DNA from: Comamonadaceae bacterium CG_4_10_14_3_um_filter_60_75
GTDB taxonomy: Bacteria > Pseudomonadota > Gammaproteobacteria > Burkholderiales > Burkholderiaceae_C
DNA length: 13,482 bases
NCBI GenBank assembly: GCA_002784245.1
Contig: PFKL01000163.1
Span: 1-13,482 of the forward strand
Direction of reading: 5' to 3'
Of the stretch, positions 1-6,154 are shown piece after piece (position 1 is the first letter of the stretch; the number at the start of each line of letters is the position of its first letter). A program made the translations under genes and the position numbers. The notes beneath the pieces were generated by a model. The model was not told the DNA's origin, ran no database searches, and was given only the letters and a program-made list of their open reading frames with translations.

Positions 1-378
1 GCCACGGCGCATGGTCTCGGCCGCTTCGGTGAGTGCCGTGTAAATACCGGGGTGGCCTTCTTCGATGTGCGCAATCGAGTCGCCCACCGGTTGCACAAAG
101 CAATTGATCAGGGTGGCCGACAACTTGGTGCCGGCGGCCGACTGGATGCGCCCGGCGGGCAAGAAGCCGGCCTGCAATGCTTTCAGGAACCTGGCTTCCC
201 ACGATTTTTGCTCTTCGGGTTTTTCAACCGCGGCCAGGGCACGGGCGACACGCTGGTTGACGTCGGCGACGGTTTTTTCAGTGCCTTTGCTGTATTTTTC
301 GATCAGCACTTCTTCGCTGATTGGTTGCGGTGCGAGTGCGGCGATGCTTGTTTGGGCGTCTTGGGTTTGTTGTGTCAT
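1..378 (-). CDS. nrdJ: Adenosylcobalamin-dependent (class II) ribonucleotide reductase, N-terminal part
   Basis: This would reduce ribonucleotides to deoxyribonucleotides in the cytoplasm using a B12-derived radical, so it needs no oxygen-dependent small subunit. The reverse strand reads open from an ATG at 378 to the window edge, giving 126 residues and no stop. Visible family features are GFLPAGRIQSAAGT near residues 71-84 and ATLINCFVQPVGDS near 88-101. Cys93 in that second block is at the place of the first redox-active cysteine of RNR large subunits. TEAAETMRRG at the edge normally leads into a glycine-rich GVGYDFS segment. A strong Shine-Dalgarno AGGAGG (386-391) sits 7 nt before the ATG, which fixes the start. 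The gene is divergent from uvrB and is preceded by a promoter and NrdR-like boxes, which fits an RNR. The catalytic core, B12 site and C-terminus lie outside the window. The family call rests on recognised sequence, not a search. Confidence 0.87.
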   Translation of the reverse strand, partial: MTQQTQDAQTSIAALAPQPISEEVLIEKYSKGTEKTVADVNQRVARALAAVEKPEEQKSWEARFLKALQAGFLPAGRIQSAAGTKLSATLINCFVQPVGDSIAHIEEGHPGIYTALTEAAETMRRG

Positions 379-412
379 GTTCTTGCCTCCTGGGGAAAAT
401 AAACGTTGTTGT

Positions 413-428
413 GGCCAGATAACTGGCC
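413..428 (-). other. Stem-loop in the nrdJ leader
   Basis: A perfect inverted repeat GGCCAG-ATAA-CTGGCC gives a 6-bp GC-rich stem with a 4-nt loop. It lies between the predicted nrdJ start site (about 469) and the Shine-Dalgarno at 386-391, so it would be in the mRNA leader. No terminator-like T run follows. A role in message stability is possible but unproven. Confidence 0.5.
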
Positions 429-475
429 TGTCTCTGCAGGGATGGTTTTGCATCCAGTTTTGCGCCGAAGCGCGG

Positions 476-504
476 ATTAGACACTAAATCTAGTGGTTGG
501 ACAA
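476..504 (-). promoter_or_regulatory. Putative sigma70 promoter of nrdJ
   Basis: On the reverse strand a -35 TTGTCC (499-504, 4/6 to consensus) and a -10 TCTAAT (476-481, 5/6) are separated by exactly 17 bp. Transcription would start near 469, leaving a leader of about 90 nt. The first NrdR-like palindrome fills the spacer, as expected of a repressed RNR promoter. Confidence 0.6.
481..496. promoter_or_regulatory. NrdR-box-like palindrome 1
   Basis: ACACTAAATCTAGTGG agrees at 13 of 16 positions with the NrdR box as I remember it (acaCwAtATaTwGtgt), including the whole CACTA/TAGTG inverted repeat. NrdR is the zinc-finger/ATP-cone repressor of RNR genes in bacteria. The site lies between the -35 and -10 of nrdJ, so binding would block the promoter. 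Confidence 0.65.
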
Positions 505-510
505 TAAGTT

Positions 511-539
511 TTGACTATAGGTAGCGTCCTCGCTATGCC
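511..539 (+). promoter_or_regulatory. Weak candidate promoter of uvrB
   Basis: TTGACT (511-516, 5/6) and TATGCC (534-539, 3/6) are 17 bp apart and point toward uvrB. The -10 is poor, so this is only the best candidate in a short intergenic region. No LexA-type CTG-N10-CAG operator was found near it. Confidence 0.35.
512..527. promoter_or_regulatory. NrdR-box-like palindrome 2
   Basis: TGACTATAGGTAGCGT keeps the CTATA..TAG core and matches about 11 of 16 positions of the NrdR consensus. Its centre is 31 bp from the centre of box 1, about three helical turns; tandem NrdR boxes typically show this kind of spacing. It lies just upstream of the nrdJ -35 and overlaps the best -35 candidate for uvrB. 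Confidence 0.55.
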
Positions 540-571
540 GCTAACATGTCGATCTTTGGATCAATTCTTGC

Positions 572-2692
572 ATGGCTTCTTCCCGCCCGACCGCCGTACC
601 AACCCCGATTGCCATTCCTGACGGGGCGTTTGTGCGCTTTGCTGACTCGCCGTTTGAGCTCTACCAACCGTATCCGCCAGCCGGTGACCAGCCCGAGGCG
701 ATCGATCAGTTGGTGGAGGGCGTGCACGACGGTGAGGTGTTCCAGACGCTGTTGGGGGTGACTGGCTCGGGCAAAACTTTCACCATGGCCAATGTGATCG
801 CCCGGCTGGGTCGCCCGGCGATTGTTTTTGCGCCCAACAAAACGCTGGCGGCGCAGTTGTACAGTGAATTCCGTGAGTTTTTCCCGAACAACGCGGTGGA
901 GTATTTCGTCAGCTACTACGACTACTACCAGCCCGAGGCCTACGTGCCGCAGCGTGATTTGTTCATCGAAAAAGACTCGGCGATCAACGAACACATCGAA
1001 CAGATGCGCCTCTCATGCACCAAAAGTGTGCTTGAGCGGCGCGACGTGGTGATCGTCGCCACGGTGTCGGCCATCTACGGCATTGGCCAGCCCGAGGCGT
1101 ATCACAAGATGGTGATGACACTGCGCACGGGCGACAAAATGGGCCAACGCGACATGATTGCCCAGCTGGTGCGCATGCAGTACCAGCGCAACGACATTGA
1201 CTTCAGCCGTGGCGCATTTCGGGTGCGCGGCGACACCATCGACATCTTTCCGGCCGAGCATTCCGAGATGGCGATTCGTGTCGAGCTGTTCGACGACGAG
1301 ATTGAAAGTCTGCAACTGTTTGACCCGCTCACCGGGCGCATCCGGCAAAAGATTCCGCGCTTTACCGTTTACCCGAGCAGCCATTACGTGACCCCCAGGG
1401 AGCAGGTGCTGTCTGCTGTGGAAGCGATCAAAATTGAACTCAGCGGACGTATCAAGGAATTTGTTAGCCAGGGCAAGCTGGTCGAGGCCCAGCGCATCGA
1501 GCAGCGCACCCGGTTTGACCTGGAAATGCTCAGTGAGGTGGGCCACTGCAAGGGCATTGAAAACTATTCGAGGCACTTGTCGGGCTCTGCCCCCGGCGAG
1601 CCACCGGCCACGCTGACCGACTACCTGCCCAAGGACGCGGTGATGTTTCTCGATGAGAGCCACGTGCTGATCGGCCAGTTTGGTGGCATGTACAACGGCG
1701 ACCGTTCGCGCAAACAGACGCTGGTGGACTATGGCTTTCGGCTGCCGAGTGCGCTGGACAACCGGCCGCTCAAGTTTGAAGAATTTGAGACCCGCATGCG
1801 CCAGGCCATTTTTGTCTCGGCCACGCCCGCGCAGTGGGAAAAAGACCATTCGGGCAAGGTCGTCGAGCAACTGGTCCGCCCCACCGGTTTGGTCGACCCT
1901 GAGGTGGAGGTGCGCCCGGCCACGACCCAGGTCGACGACGTGCTGCAGGAAATCCGCATTCGCGTCGAGAAACACGAGCGGGTGTTGATCACCACGCTGA
2001 CCAAGCGCATGGCCGAGCAGCTGACCGATTACCTGGCTGAAAACGGTGTCAAGGTGCGCTACCTGCACAGCGATATCGATACGGTGGAGCGCGTCGAGAT
2101 CATCCGCGACCTGCGCCTGGGTGCATTTGATGTGCTGGTGGGCATCAACCTGCTGCGCGAAGGACTTGATATTCCTGAGGTGTCGCTGGTGGCGATATTG
2201 GATGCCGACAAGGAAGGTTTTTTGCGCTCGGAACGCTCGCTGATTCAGACCATGGGCCGCGCCGCGCGCAACGTGCAGGGCCGGGCGATCTTGTACGCCG
2301 ACAAGATCACCGATTCGATGCGGCGCGCCATGGACGAAACCCAGCGCCGCCGCGCCAAACAAGTGGCGCACAACACCGAGCACGGCATCACCGCACGCTC
2401 GATCGTCAAGCAGGTGCGCGACCTGATTGACGGGGTTTACAGCGAAAAGGCCGGCAAAGAGGCCGAGAAACTCGAGCGCGACGCGATGCAGCGGGCCCAA
2501 GTGGAAGACATGAGCGAAAAAGACATTTCGCGCGAGATCAAACGCCTGGAAAAACTGATGCTCGAACACGCCCGCAACCTGGAGTTTGAAAAAGCCGCGC
2601 GGGTGCGCGACCAATTGGCCATTTTGAAAGAGCAGGCCTTCGGCGCGCCAGGATCCGACAACCTGGCGGTGCTGGTGCCGTCAAAAAAATAG
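572..2692 (+). CDS. uvrB: UvrABC excinuclease subunit B
   Basis: UvrB is the damage-verifying helicase-like subunit of nucleotide excision repair. It is loaded by UvrA, then recruits UvrC for dual incision. The 706-residue product (E. coli has 673) has the Walker A GVTGSGKT at residues 62-69. The tyrosine-rich beta-hairpin that clamps a DNA strand is at about 113-140 ([12 protein letters not shown]). The DESH Walker B motif is at 361-364, and the helicase motif [11 protein letters not shown] is at 559-567. A UVR domain that contacts UvrC occupies about 651-686. The ATG at 572 has no clear Shine-Dalgarno, but it leads into the conserved N-terminus and no better in-frame start exists. Residues 1-17 are a variable extension. 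It is transcribed divergently from nrdJ. No LexA box was seen, so SOS control is not evident. Confidence 0.97.
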   Translation: MASSRPTAVPTPIAIPDGAFVRFADSPFELYQPYPPAGDQPEAIDQLVEGVHDGEVFQTLLGVTGSGKTFTMANVIARLGRPAIVFAPNKTLAAQLYSEFREFFPNNAVEYFVSYYDYYQPEAYVPQRDLFIEKDSAINEHIEQMRLSCTKSVLERRDVVIVATVSAIYGIGQPEAYHKMVMTLRTGDKMGQRDMIAQLVRMQYQRNDIDFSRGAFRVRGDTIDIFPAEHSEMAIRVELFDDEIESLQLFDPLTGRIRQKIPRFTVYPSSHYVTPREQVLSAVEAIKIELSGRIKEFVSQGKLVEAQRIEQRTRFDLEMLSEVGHCKGIENYSRHLSGSAPGEPPATLTDYLPKDAVMFLDESHVLIGQFGGMYNGDRSRKQTLVDYGFRLPSALDNRPLKFEEFETRMRQAIFVSATPAQWEKDHSGKVVEQLVRPTGLVDPEVEVRPATTQVDDVLQEIRIRVEKHERVLITTLTKRMAEQLTDYLAENGVKVRYLHSDIDTVERVEIIRDLRLGAFDVLVGINLLREGLDIPEVSLVAILDADKEGFLRSERSLIQTMGRAARNVQGRAILYADKITDSMRRAMDETQRRRAKQVAHNTEHGITARSIVKQVRDLIDGVYSEKAGKEAEKLERDAMQRAQVEDMSEKDISREIKRLEKLMLEHARNLEFEKAARVRDQLAILKEQAFGAPGSDNLAVLVPSKK

Positions 2693-2698
2693 TGATTG

Positions 2699-2747
2699 AA
2701 ATTGGCTTCAAGCCCTTTCCGAATAAGCGCGTTTAGCTATCAAAGAT
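2699..2747. repeat. Intergenic copy of a degenerate ~50-bp dispersed element
   Basis: Starting 7 bp after the uvrB stop, this AT-rich stretch begins AAATTGG and continues through GCGCG to GCTATCAAAGAT. Aligned without gaps to positions 5970-6018 inside hscB it agrees at about 29 of 49 positions by hand count. Against the reverse complement of about 12291-12330 in thiP it agrees at about 24 of 40. It also resembles a repeat I associate with Comamonadaceae genomes, but that part is memory. It may mark the uvrB mRNA 3' end; no classical terminator was found here. Confidence 0.5.
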
Positions 2748-2778
2748 GACGATACGCAACGAATAACCTTAAAAAATT

Positions 2779-2788
2779 ACTGATCAGT
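2779..2788. promoter_or_regulatory. Perfect 10-bp palindrome upstream of the isc promoter
   Basis: ACTGATCAGT is perfectly self-complementary and ends about 33 bp before the iscR -10 element. Its half-sites resemble the ACT/AGT core of IscR type-1 sites, but the spacing is one base short of that motif. It could be a second or degenerate IscR site, a site for another regulator, or chance. Confidence 0.3.
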
Positions 2789-2796
2789 CTACTTAT

Positions 2797-2826
2797 CCGA
2801 CTTTAATGCTCGGCTTTTGCTATACT
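2797..2826 (+). promoter_or_regulatory. Extended -10 promoter of the isc operon
   Basis: TATACT (2821-2826, 5/6) is preceded by TGC, giving an extended -10. The -35 region is poor (CCGACT at 2797-2802, 18-bp spacer). Predicted start is near 2833, leaving a leader of about 67 nt before iscR. A weak -35 with an overlapping IscR site fits a regulated promoter. Confidence 0.6.
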
Positions 2827-2846
2827 TGACCAACTTAGTCGACAAA
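2822..2846. promoter_or_regulatory. IscR type-1 binding site
   Basis: The 25-bp stretch matches about 21 of 25 positions of the IscR type-1 consensus as remembered (ATAsYYGACTrwwwYAGTCRRsTAT). It keeps ATACTTGAC on the left and TAGTCGAC on the right. It begins inside the -10 and runs past the start site, so [2Fe-2S]-IscR would repress its own operon, as in E. coli. A second TAGTCG 12 bp further on (2848-2853) may add a half-site. Confidence 0.75.
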
Positions 2847-2899
2847 GTAGTCGTCTGAAGGTGCCGAAAAGCTGTTTAACCCAATGTCTGGAGCTTGCC

Positions 2900-3436
2900 A
2901 TGCGTCTTACCACTAAAGGCCGTTTTGCGGTCACTGCGATGATCGATTTGGGGCTGCGTCAAAGCACCGGCCCGGTGACTCTGGCGGCGATCAGCCAGCG
3001 TCAGCAAATTTCTTTGTCCTATCTGGAGCAATTGTTCGGCAAGTTGCGCCGCCATTCGCTGGTTGAGTCGACCCGTGGCCCGGGCGGCGGCTACACCTTG
3101 GCCAAGGCGCCGCAAGACATCACCGTGGCTGAAATCATTACCTCCGTGGACGAGCCGCTCGATGCCACCCAGTGCGGCGGCAAAGAAAATTGCCTGGGCG
3201 AGGGCACGCGCTGCATGACGCATGACTTGTGGGCGTCGCTCAATACCAAAATGGTCGAGTTTCTGGATTCAGTCAGTCTGCAGAAACTGGTCGATGACCA
3301 GATTGCCAAGGGTTTTGAGTTGGAGGCAAAACCCACCCTCAAACGCGCCATTTCCAGCATGCCCGCACTTCAGCCGATTCGCGTCAACGCGCCCAACTCA
3401 GTTTTTGCACTGGGCAGCGCCTTTGCCAAGATGTAA
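2900..3436 (+). CDS. iscR: Fe-S cluster assembly transcriptional regulator IscR
   Basis: IscR is an Rrf2-family winged-helix DNA-binding protein that senses Fe-S supply through a bound [2Fe-2S] cluster and represses the isc operon when holo. The product has 178 residues (E. coli 162). The N-terminus [14 protein letters not shown] is the family signature, and the wing region GPGGGYTLA is at 60-68. Cluster ligands Cys92, Cys98, Cys105 and His108 are all present; the second Cys-Cys spacing is one residue longer than in E. coli. The C-terminus carries about 16 extra residues of unknown role. The ATG at 2900 is chosen because GGAG at 2890-2893 lies 6 nt before it and the protein then starts as the family does; an in-frame start at 2861 would add 13 non-conserved residues. 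It is first in the operon, 38 bp before iscS, under an IscR site. Confidence 0.96.
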   Translation: MRLTTKGRFAVTAMIDLGLRQSTGPVTLAAISQRQQISLSYLEQLFGKLRRHSLVESTRGPGGGYTLAKAPQDITVAEIITSVDEPLDATQCGGKENCLGEGTRCMTHDLWASLNTKMVEFLDSVSLQKLVDDQIAKGFELEAKPTLKRAISSMPALQPIRVNAPNSVFALGSAFAKM

Positions 3437-3474
3437 GTCGTTCAACCAACCTTTTTAAACCTGAGACATTGATC

Positions 3475-4695
3475 ATGGACAGCACTCCGCACTTTCCGAT
3501 TTACATGGACTACAGCGCCACCAACCCCTGTGACCAGCGGGTGGTGGACGCCATGATTCCCTGGCTGCGTGAACACTTTGGTAACCCCGCCTCGCGCAGC
3601 CACGCCTGGGGCTGGGAGGCTGAAAAAGCCATAGAAAACGCCCGTGAGCAGGTTGCCGCCCTGGTCGGTGCAGACCCGCGTGAGATTGTCTGGACCAGCG
3701 GTGCGACCGAGTCCAACAACCTGGCTTTGAAAGGTGCGGCGCACTTTTACCAGACCAAGGGCAAGCACATCATCACGGTAAAGACCGAGCACAAAGCCGT
3801 GCTCGACACCTGCCGGGAGCTTGAGCGACAAGGCTTTGAAGTCACTTACCTTGATGTGCAGGAAGACGGCCTGGTCAACATGGATGCCTTCAAGGCCGCC
3901 ATTCGCCCAGACACTATTTTGGCCAGCGTGATGTTTGTCAACAATGAAATTGGTGTGATTCAAGACGTTGCTAGTTTGGGTGCGGTGTGCCGTGCGCACG
4001 GCGTGATCTTTCATGTCGACGCAGCGCAGGCGACCGGGCGCGTGGCGTTTGACCTGAGCCAGCTGCCAGTGGATTTGATGAGCCTGACCTCGCACAAGAC
4101 CTACGGCCCCAAAGGCATTGGCGCACTGTTTGTGCGGCGCAAACCGCGCGTGCGCATTGAGGCGCAAATGCACGGAGGAGGTCACGAGCGCGGCATGCGC
4201 AGCGGCACTTTGCCAACACACCAGATCGTTGGCATGGGCGAGGCCTACCGCATTGCCAAAGCAGAGATGGCCACCGAGTTGCCGCGCATCCAGGAAATGC
4301 ACGACCGGCTGGTCAAGGGCCTGACTGGTATCGAGCAAGTGTTCATCAACGGCCACCTGACCCAGCGTGTGCCGCACAACCTCAACATCAGCTTCAATTA
4401 TGTCGAGGGCGAGTCGCTCATCATGGGTATCAAAGGACTGGCTGTGAGCAGCGGCTCGGCTTGTACGTCCGCCTCTCTGGAGCCCAGCTATGTGCTGCGC
4501 GCCCTGGGTCGCAGCGACGAGCTGGCGCACAGCAGCCTGCGCATGACGATTGGCCGCTGGAGCACCGACGAAGAAATTGACTACGCGATCCAGACCATCA
4601 CTGACAACGTGGCGCGCTTGCGTGAGCTCAGTCCTCTGTGGGACATGTACAAAGAAGGCATTGACATTAGCACTATCCAATGGGCTGCACACTAG
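3475..4695 (+). CDS. iscS: Cysteine desulfurase IscS
   Basis: IscS is a PLP enzyme that converts cysteine to alanine and passes the persulfide sulfur to IscU and other acceptors. The 406-residue product closely follows the E. coli protein (404) from [11 protein letters not shown] onward. The PLP lysine is Lys208 in SHKTYGPKG. The cofactor-contact segment [11 protein letters not shown] is near residues 103-113. The catalytic Cys330 lies in [14 protein letters not shown], and the [10 protein letters not shown] region follows. Gly-rich [13 protein letters not shown] is intact. The C-terminus [13 protein letters not shown] matches the IscU-binding end of the family. ATG at 3475 is preferred over an in-frame TTG at 3469, although the Shine-Dalgarno is weak. 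It is the second gene of the operon and is separated from iscU by a structured 136-bp gap. Confidence 0.97.
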   Translation: MDSTPHFPIYMDYSATNPCDQRVVDAMIPWLREHFGNPASRSHAWGWEAEKAIENAREQVAALVGADPREIVWTSGATESNNLALKGAAHFYQTKGKHIITVKTEHKAVLDTCRELERQGFEVTYLDVQEDGLVNMDAFKAAIRPDTILASVMFVNNEIGVIQDVASLGAVCRAHGVIFHVDAAQATGRVAFDLSQLPVDLMSLTSHKTYGPKGIGALFVRRKPRVRIEAQMHGGGHERGMRSGTLPTHQIVGMGEAYRIAKAEMATELPRIQEMHDRLVKGLTGIEQVFINGHLTQRVPHNLNISFNYVEGESLIMGIKGLAVSSGSACTSASLEPSYVLRALGRSDELAHSSLRMTIGRWSTDEEIDYAIQTITDNVARLRELSPLWDMYKEGIDISTIQWAAH

Positions 4696-4700
4696 CGTTG

Positions 4701-4785
4701 CATCCCCGTGGCGGCTTGGCCGCATCCCCCCTCAAGGGGGTGATGTCAGTGACCCGGCAAAGCCGGTTCCACGGCATCCCTGGCT
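4701..4785. repeat. Three-hairpin palindromic block between iscS and iscU
   Basis: An outer inverted repeat, CCGTGG (4706-4711) with CCACGG (4769-4774), encloses three hairpins. These are GCGGC-TTG-GCCGC (4711-4723), CCCCC-TCAA-GGGGG (4727-4740, flanked by CATC and GATG), and CCGGC-AAA-GCCGG (4754-4766). The layout suggests a four-way-junction RNA or cruciform. It looks like a dispersed intergenic repeat of Comamonadaceae, which is memory-based. No T run follows, so it is not a classical terminator. It could tune iscU levels relative to iscRS. Confidence 0.6.
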
Positions 4786-4831
4786 TGAGTTATCTCTGTT
4801 AAGCAAGTTTTTAGTTAAAAGGAGTGGCATC

Positions 4832-5230
4832 ATGGCATATTCAGACAAAGTTGTTGATCACTATGAACATCCGCGCAATGTGGGCTCGTTTGATAAGGGC
4901 GACGAAGCGGTCGGTACCGGCATGGTCGGTGCGCCCGCTTGCGGCGACGTGATGAAGCTGCAGATCAAGGTCAATTCTGAGACCGGTGTGATCGAAGACG
5001 CGCGCTTCAAGACCTACGGCTGCGGTTCGGCCATTGCGTCAAGCTCGTTGGTGACCGAATGGGTCAAGGGCAAGACGCTGGAACAGGCGTCGGAGCTAAA
5101 AAACAGCCAGATCGCCGAGGAATTGGCGCTGCCACCTGTCAAAATCCACTGTTCGATTCTGGCTGAGGATGCGATCAAGGCGGCTGTCAACGACTACCGT
5201 CAAAAACACACGACAGCCCAGACCGCCTGA
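4832..5230 (+). CDS. iscU: Fe-S cluster assembly scaffold IscU
   Basis: IscU is the scaffold on which [2Fe-2S] clusters are built from IscS sulfur and iron before HscB/HscA-driven transfer. The 132-residue product (E. coli 128) has the three cluster cysteines Cys37 (GAPACGD), Cys64 (YGCGSA) and Cys107 (KIHCS), plus Asp39, whose change stabilises the cluster in homologues. The HscA recognition motif LPPVK is at 100-104. One residue is inserted relative to E. coli before Cys64. The ATG at 4832 has GGAG (4821-4824) 7 nt upstream and gives the family N-terminus [12 protein letters not shown]. The frame is open upstream to 4550, but that would run through the iscS 3' end. It follows the hairpin block, so it has its own good ribosome site. 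Confidence 0.97.
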   Translation: MAYSDKVVDHYEHPRNVGSFDKGDEAVGTGMVGAPACGDVMKLQIKVNSETGVIEDARFKTYGCGSAIASSSLVTEWVKGKTLEQASELKNSQIAEELALPPVKIHCSILAEDAIKAAVNDYRQKHTTAQTA

Positions 5231-5243
5231 TTTTTCCGCCTTT

Positions 5244-5264
5244 GGCGCCCCTGGCAGGGGTGCC
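5244..5264 (+). other. Hairpin in the iscU-iscA gap
   Basis: GGCGCCCCT (5244-5252), a GGC loop, and AGGGGTGCC (5256-5264) form a 9-bp stem with one G-T wobble. It is followed by GGGTCCTTTATTT, too weak a T tract for confident termination. It could be a partial attenuator or RNA-processing or stability element inside the operon. Confidence 0.45.
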
Positions 5265-5300
5265 GGGTCCTTTATTTCTGATACCGAGTTTCAAGACATC

Positions 5301-5624
5301 ATGGCTGTAACGCTGACCGAAGCTGCTGCCCGTCACGTCAATCGCTACCTGACCAAACGCGGTCAGGGCGTGGGTGTGCGTCTGGGCGTTAAAACCACCG
5401 GATGCTCTGGCCTGGCTTACAAGCTGGAATATGTCGACGAGATCGGCCCGGAAGACATGGTCTTTGAAGGCTTTGGCGTCAAGGTGCTGGTGGACCCGAA
5501 GAGCTTTGCGTACCTGGACGGCACCGAGCTTGACTTTGTGCGCGAGGGGCTCAACGAAGGCTTCAAGTTCAACAACCCCAGAGAGCGTGACCGCTGCGGC
5601 TGCGGCGAATCGTTTCGCGTGTGA
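5301..5624 (+). CDS. iscA: A-type Fe-S carrier IscA
   Basis: IscA is an A-type carrier that binds iron or Fe-S clusters and delivers them to apo-proteins, especially for [4Fe-4S] maturation. The 107-residue product equals the E. coli length. It has the three conserved cysteines at identical numbers: Cys35 (TTGCSGLAY), Cys99 and Cys101 (DRCGCGESF). The ATG at 5301 gives [13 protein letters not shown], the usual start, but the Shine-Dalgarno is weak. A strong hairpin lies about 36 bp upstream. The stop codon overlaps the GTG start of hscB by 4 bp (GTGA), so translation of the two is probably coupled. Confidence 0.96.
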   Translation: MAVTLTEAAARHVNRYLTKRGQGVGVRLGVKTTGCSGLAYKLEYVDEIGPEDMVFEGFGVKVLVDPKSFAYLDGTELDFVREGLNEGFKFNNPRERDRCGCGESFRV

Positions 5625-6139
5625 ATCTCCAATCCGACGACTTCACGCTGTTCGGCCTGCCGCAGCGCTTTGCCCAAGACCGTGCGCAGATCGATGCCAC
5701 CTGGAAAGATCTGCAGCGCCAGGCGCACCCGGACAAGTTTGCCGACCAGGGCGCGGCAGCGCAACGCGTTGCGATGCAATGGTCGGTGCGCATCAACGAG
5801 GCTTACCAGCGCTTGAGGGACCCACTCAAGCGCGCTGCGTACTTGTGCGAATTGCACGGCGCGCCGGTCAATGCCGAGAACAACACCGCCATGCCCGCGT
5901 CTTTTTTGATGCAACAGATGCAATGGCGTGAAGAACTTGACGAGGCTAGCACGGCTGAAGATTTAGAGAAAATTGGTCTCCAGTGCAAGCAGGGCATGCG
6001 CGAGGTGCTAGAAAATATAGAGCATCTGATCGACGACCAGCGAGCCTGGAATGACGCTGTTGGCCAGGTGCGCGCGCTGATGTTCATCGCGCGTTTTGCT
6101 GCCGACATCGACAAACGTCTTGATCAGCTGGAAGCCTGA
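5621..6139 (+). CDS. hscB: Fe-S co-chaperone HscB (J-protein)
   Basis: HscB is a J-domain co-chaperone that brings IscU to HscA and stimulates its ATPase. The 172-residue product (E. coli 171) opens with [12 protein letters not shown]. The diagnostic HPD is at 36-38 in QAHPDKF. The C-terminal three-helix IscU-binding domain begins near residue 90 with [17 protein letters not shown] at 5621 is used; it overlaps the iscA stop (GTGA) and is the only start keeping the N-terminus. Codons for about residues 114-135 include tta, cta and ata, unusual beside the GC-rich rest, and this DNA (5970-6018) aligns with the intergenic repeat after uvrB. In sequence this helical segment looks unlike other HscB proteins I recall, although the total length is normal. 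Identity as hscB is secure from the HPD motif and operon position. Confidence 0.95.
   Translation: MNLQSDDFTLFGLPQRFAQDRAQIDATWKDLQRQAHPDKFADQGAAAQRVAMQWSVRINEAYQRLRDPLKRAAYLCELHGAPVNAENNTAMPASFLMQQMQWREELDEASTAEDLEKIGLQCKQGMREVLENIEHLIDDQRAWNDAVGQVRALMFIARFAADIDKRLDQLEA
5970..6018. repeat. Repeat-like segment embedded in hscB
   Basis: AAATTGG at 5970-5976 opens a 49-bp stretch that aligns without gaps to 2699-2747 (about 29/49) and shows GCGCG and GCTA..AAA.AT at the same offsets. It encodes about residues 117-133 of HscB and uses rare AT-rich codons (cta, ata). This could be repeat DNA taken into the reading frame, but coding constraint and degeneracy leave doubt. Confidence 0.4.
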
Positions 6140-6154
6140 AACAAGTTAACAACC

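Noticed and set aside
379..475. Cobalamin riboswitch upstream of the B12-dependent RNR
   Set aside because: The leader after the likely start site is only about 90 nt, and no B12-box sequence was found. The GGCCAG hairpin alone is not enough.
420..571. LexA operator for uvrB
   Set aside because: No CTG-N10-CAG palindrome is present; CTGTCTCTGCAG near 429-440 has the wrong spacing.
1013..2614. Long open frame (533 codons) antisense to uvrB
   Set aside because: It lies wholly opposite a certain gene, has no recognisable domain and has the His/Gln/Arg-rich composition expected of antisense frames in GC-rich genes.
2693..2760. Rho-independent terminator after uvrB
   Set aside because: GGC-TTCAA-GCC at 2704-2714 is only a 3-bp stem and is not followed by a T run.
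3954..3996. AAATTGG followed by GCTAG in iscS as another copy of the dispersed element
   Set aside because: It encodes the conserved NNEIGV motif of cysteine desulfurases, and the rest does not align, so chance explains it.
3442..4725. Long open frame (427 codons) antisense to iscS
   Set aside because: It is opposite a clear iscS gene, with no motif or ribosome site; codon bias of the sense strand explains it.
4550..4831. Upstream-extended start for iscU
   Set aside because: The frame is open, but it would overlap iscS and the hairpin block. ATG 4832 has a good Shine-Dalgarno and the family N-terminus.
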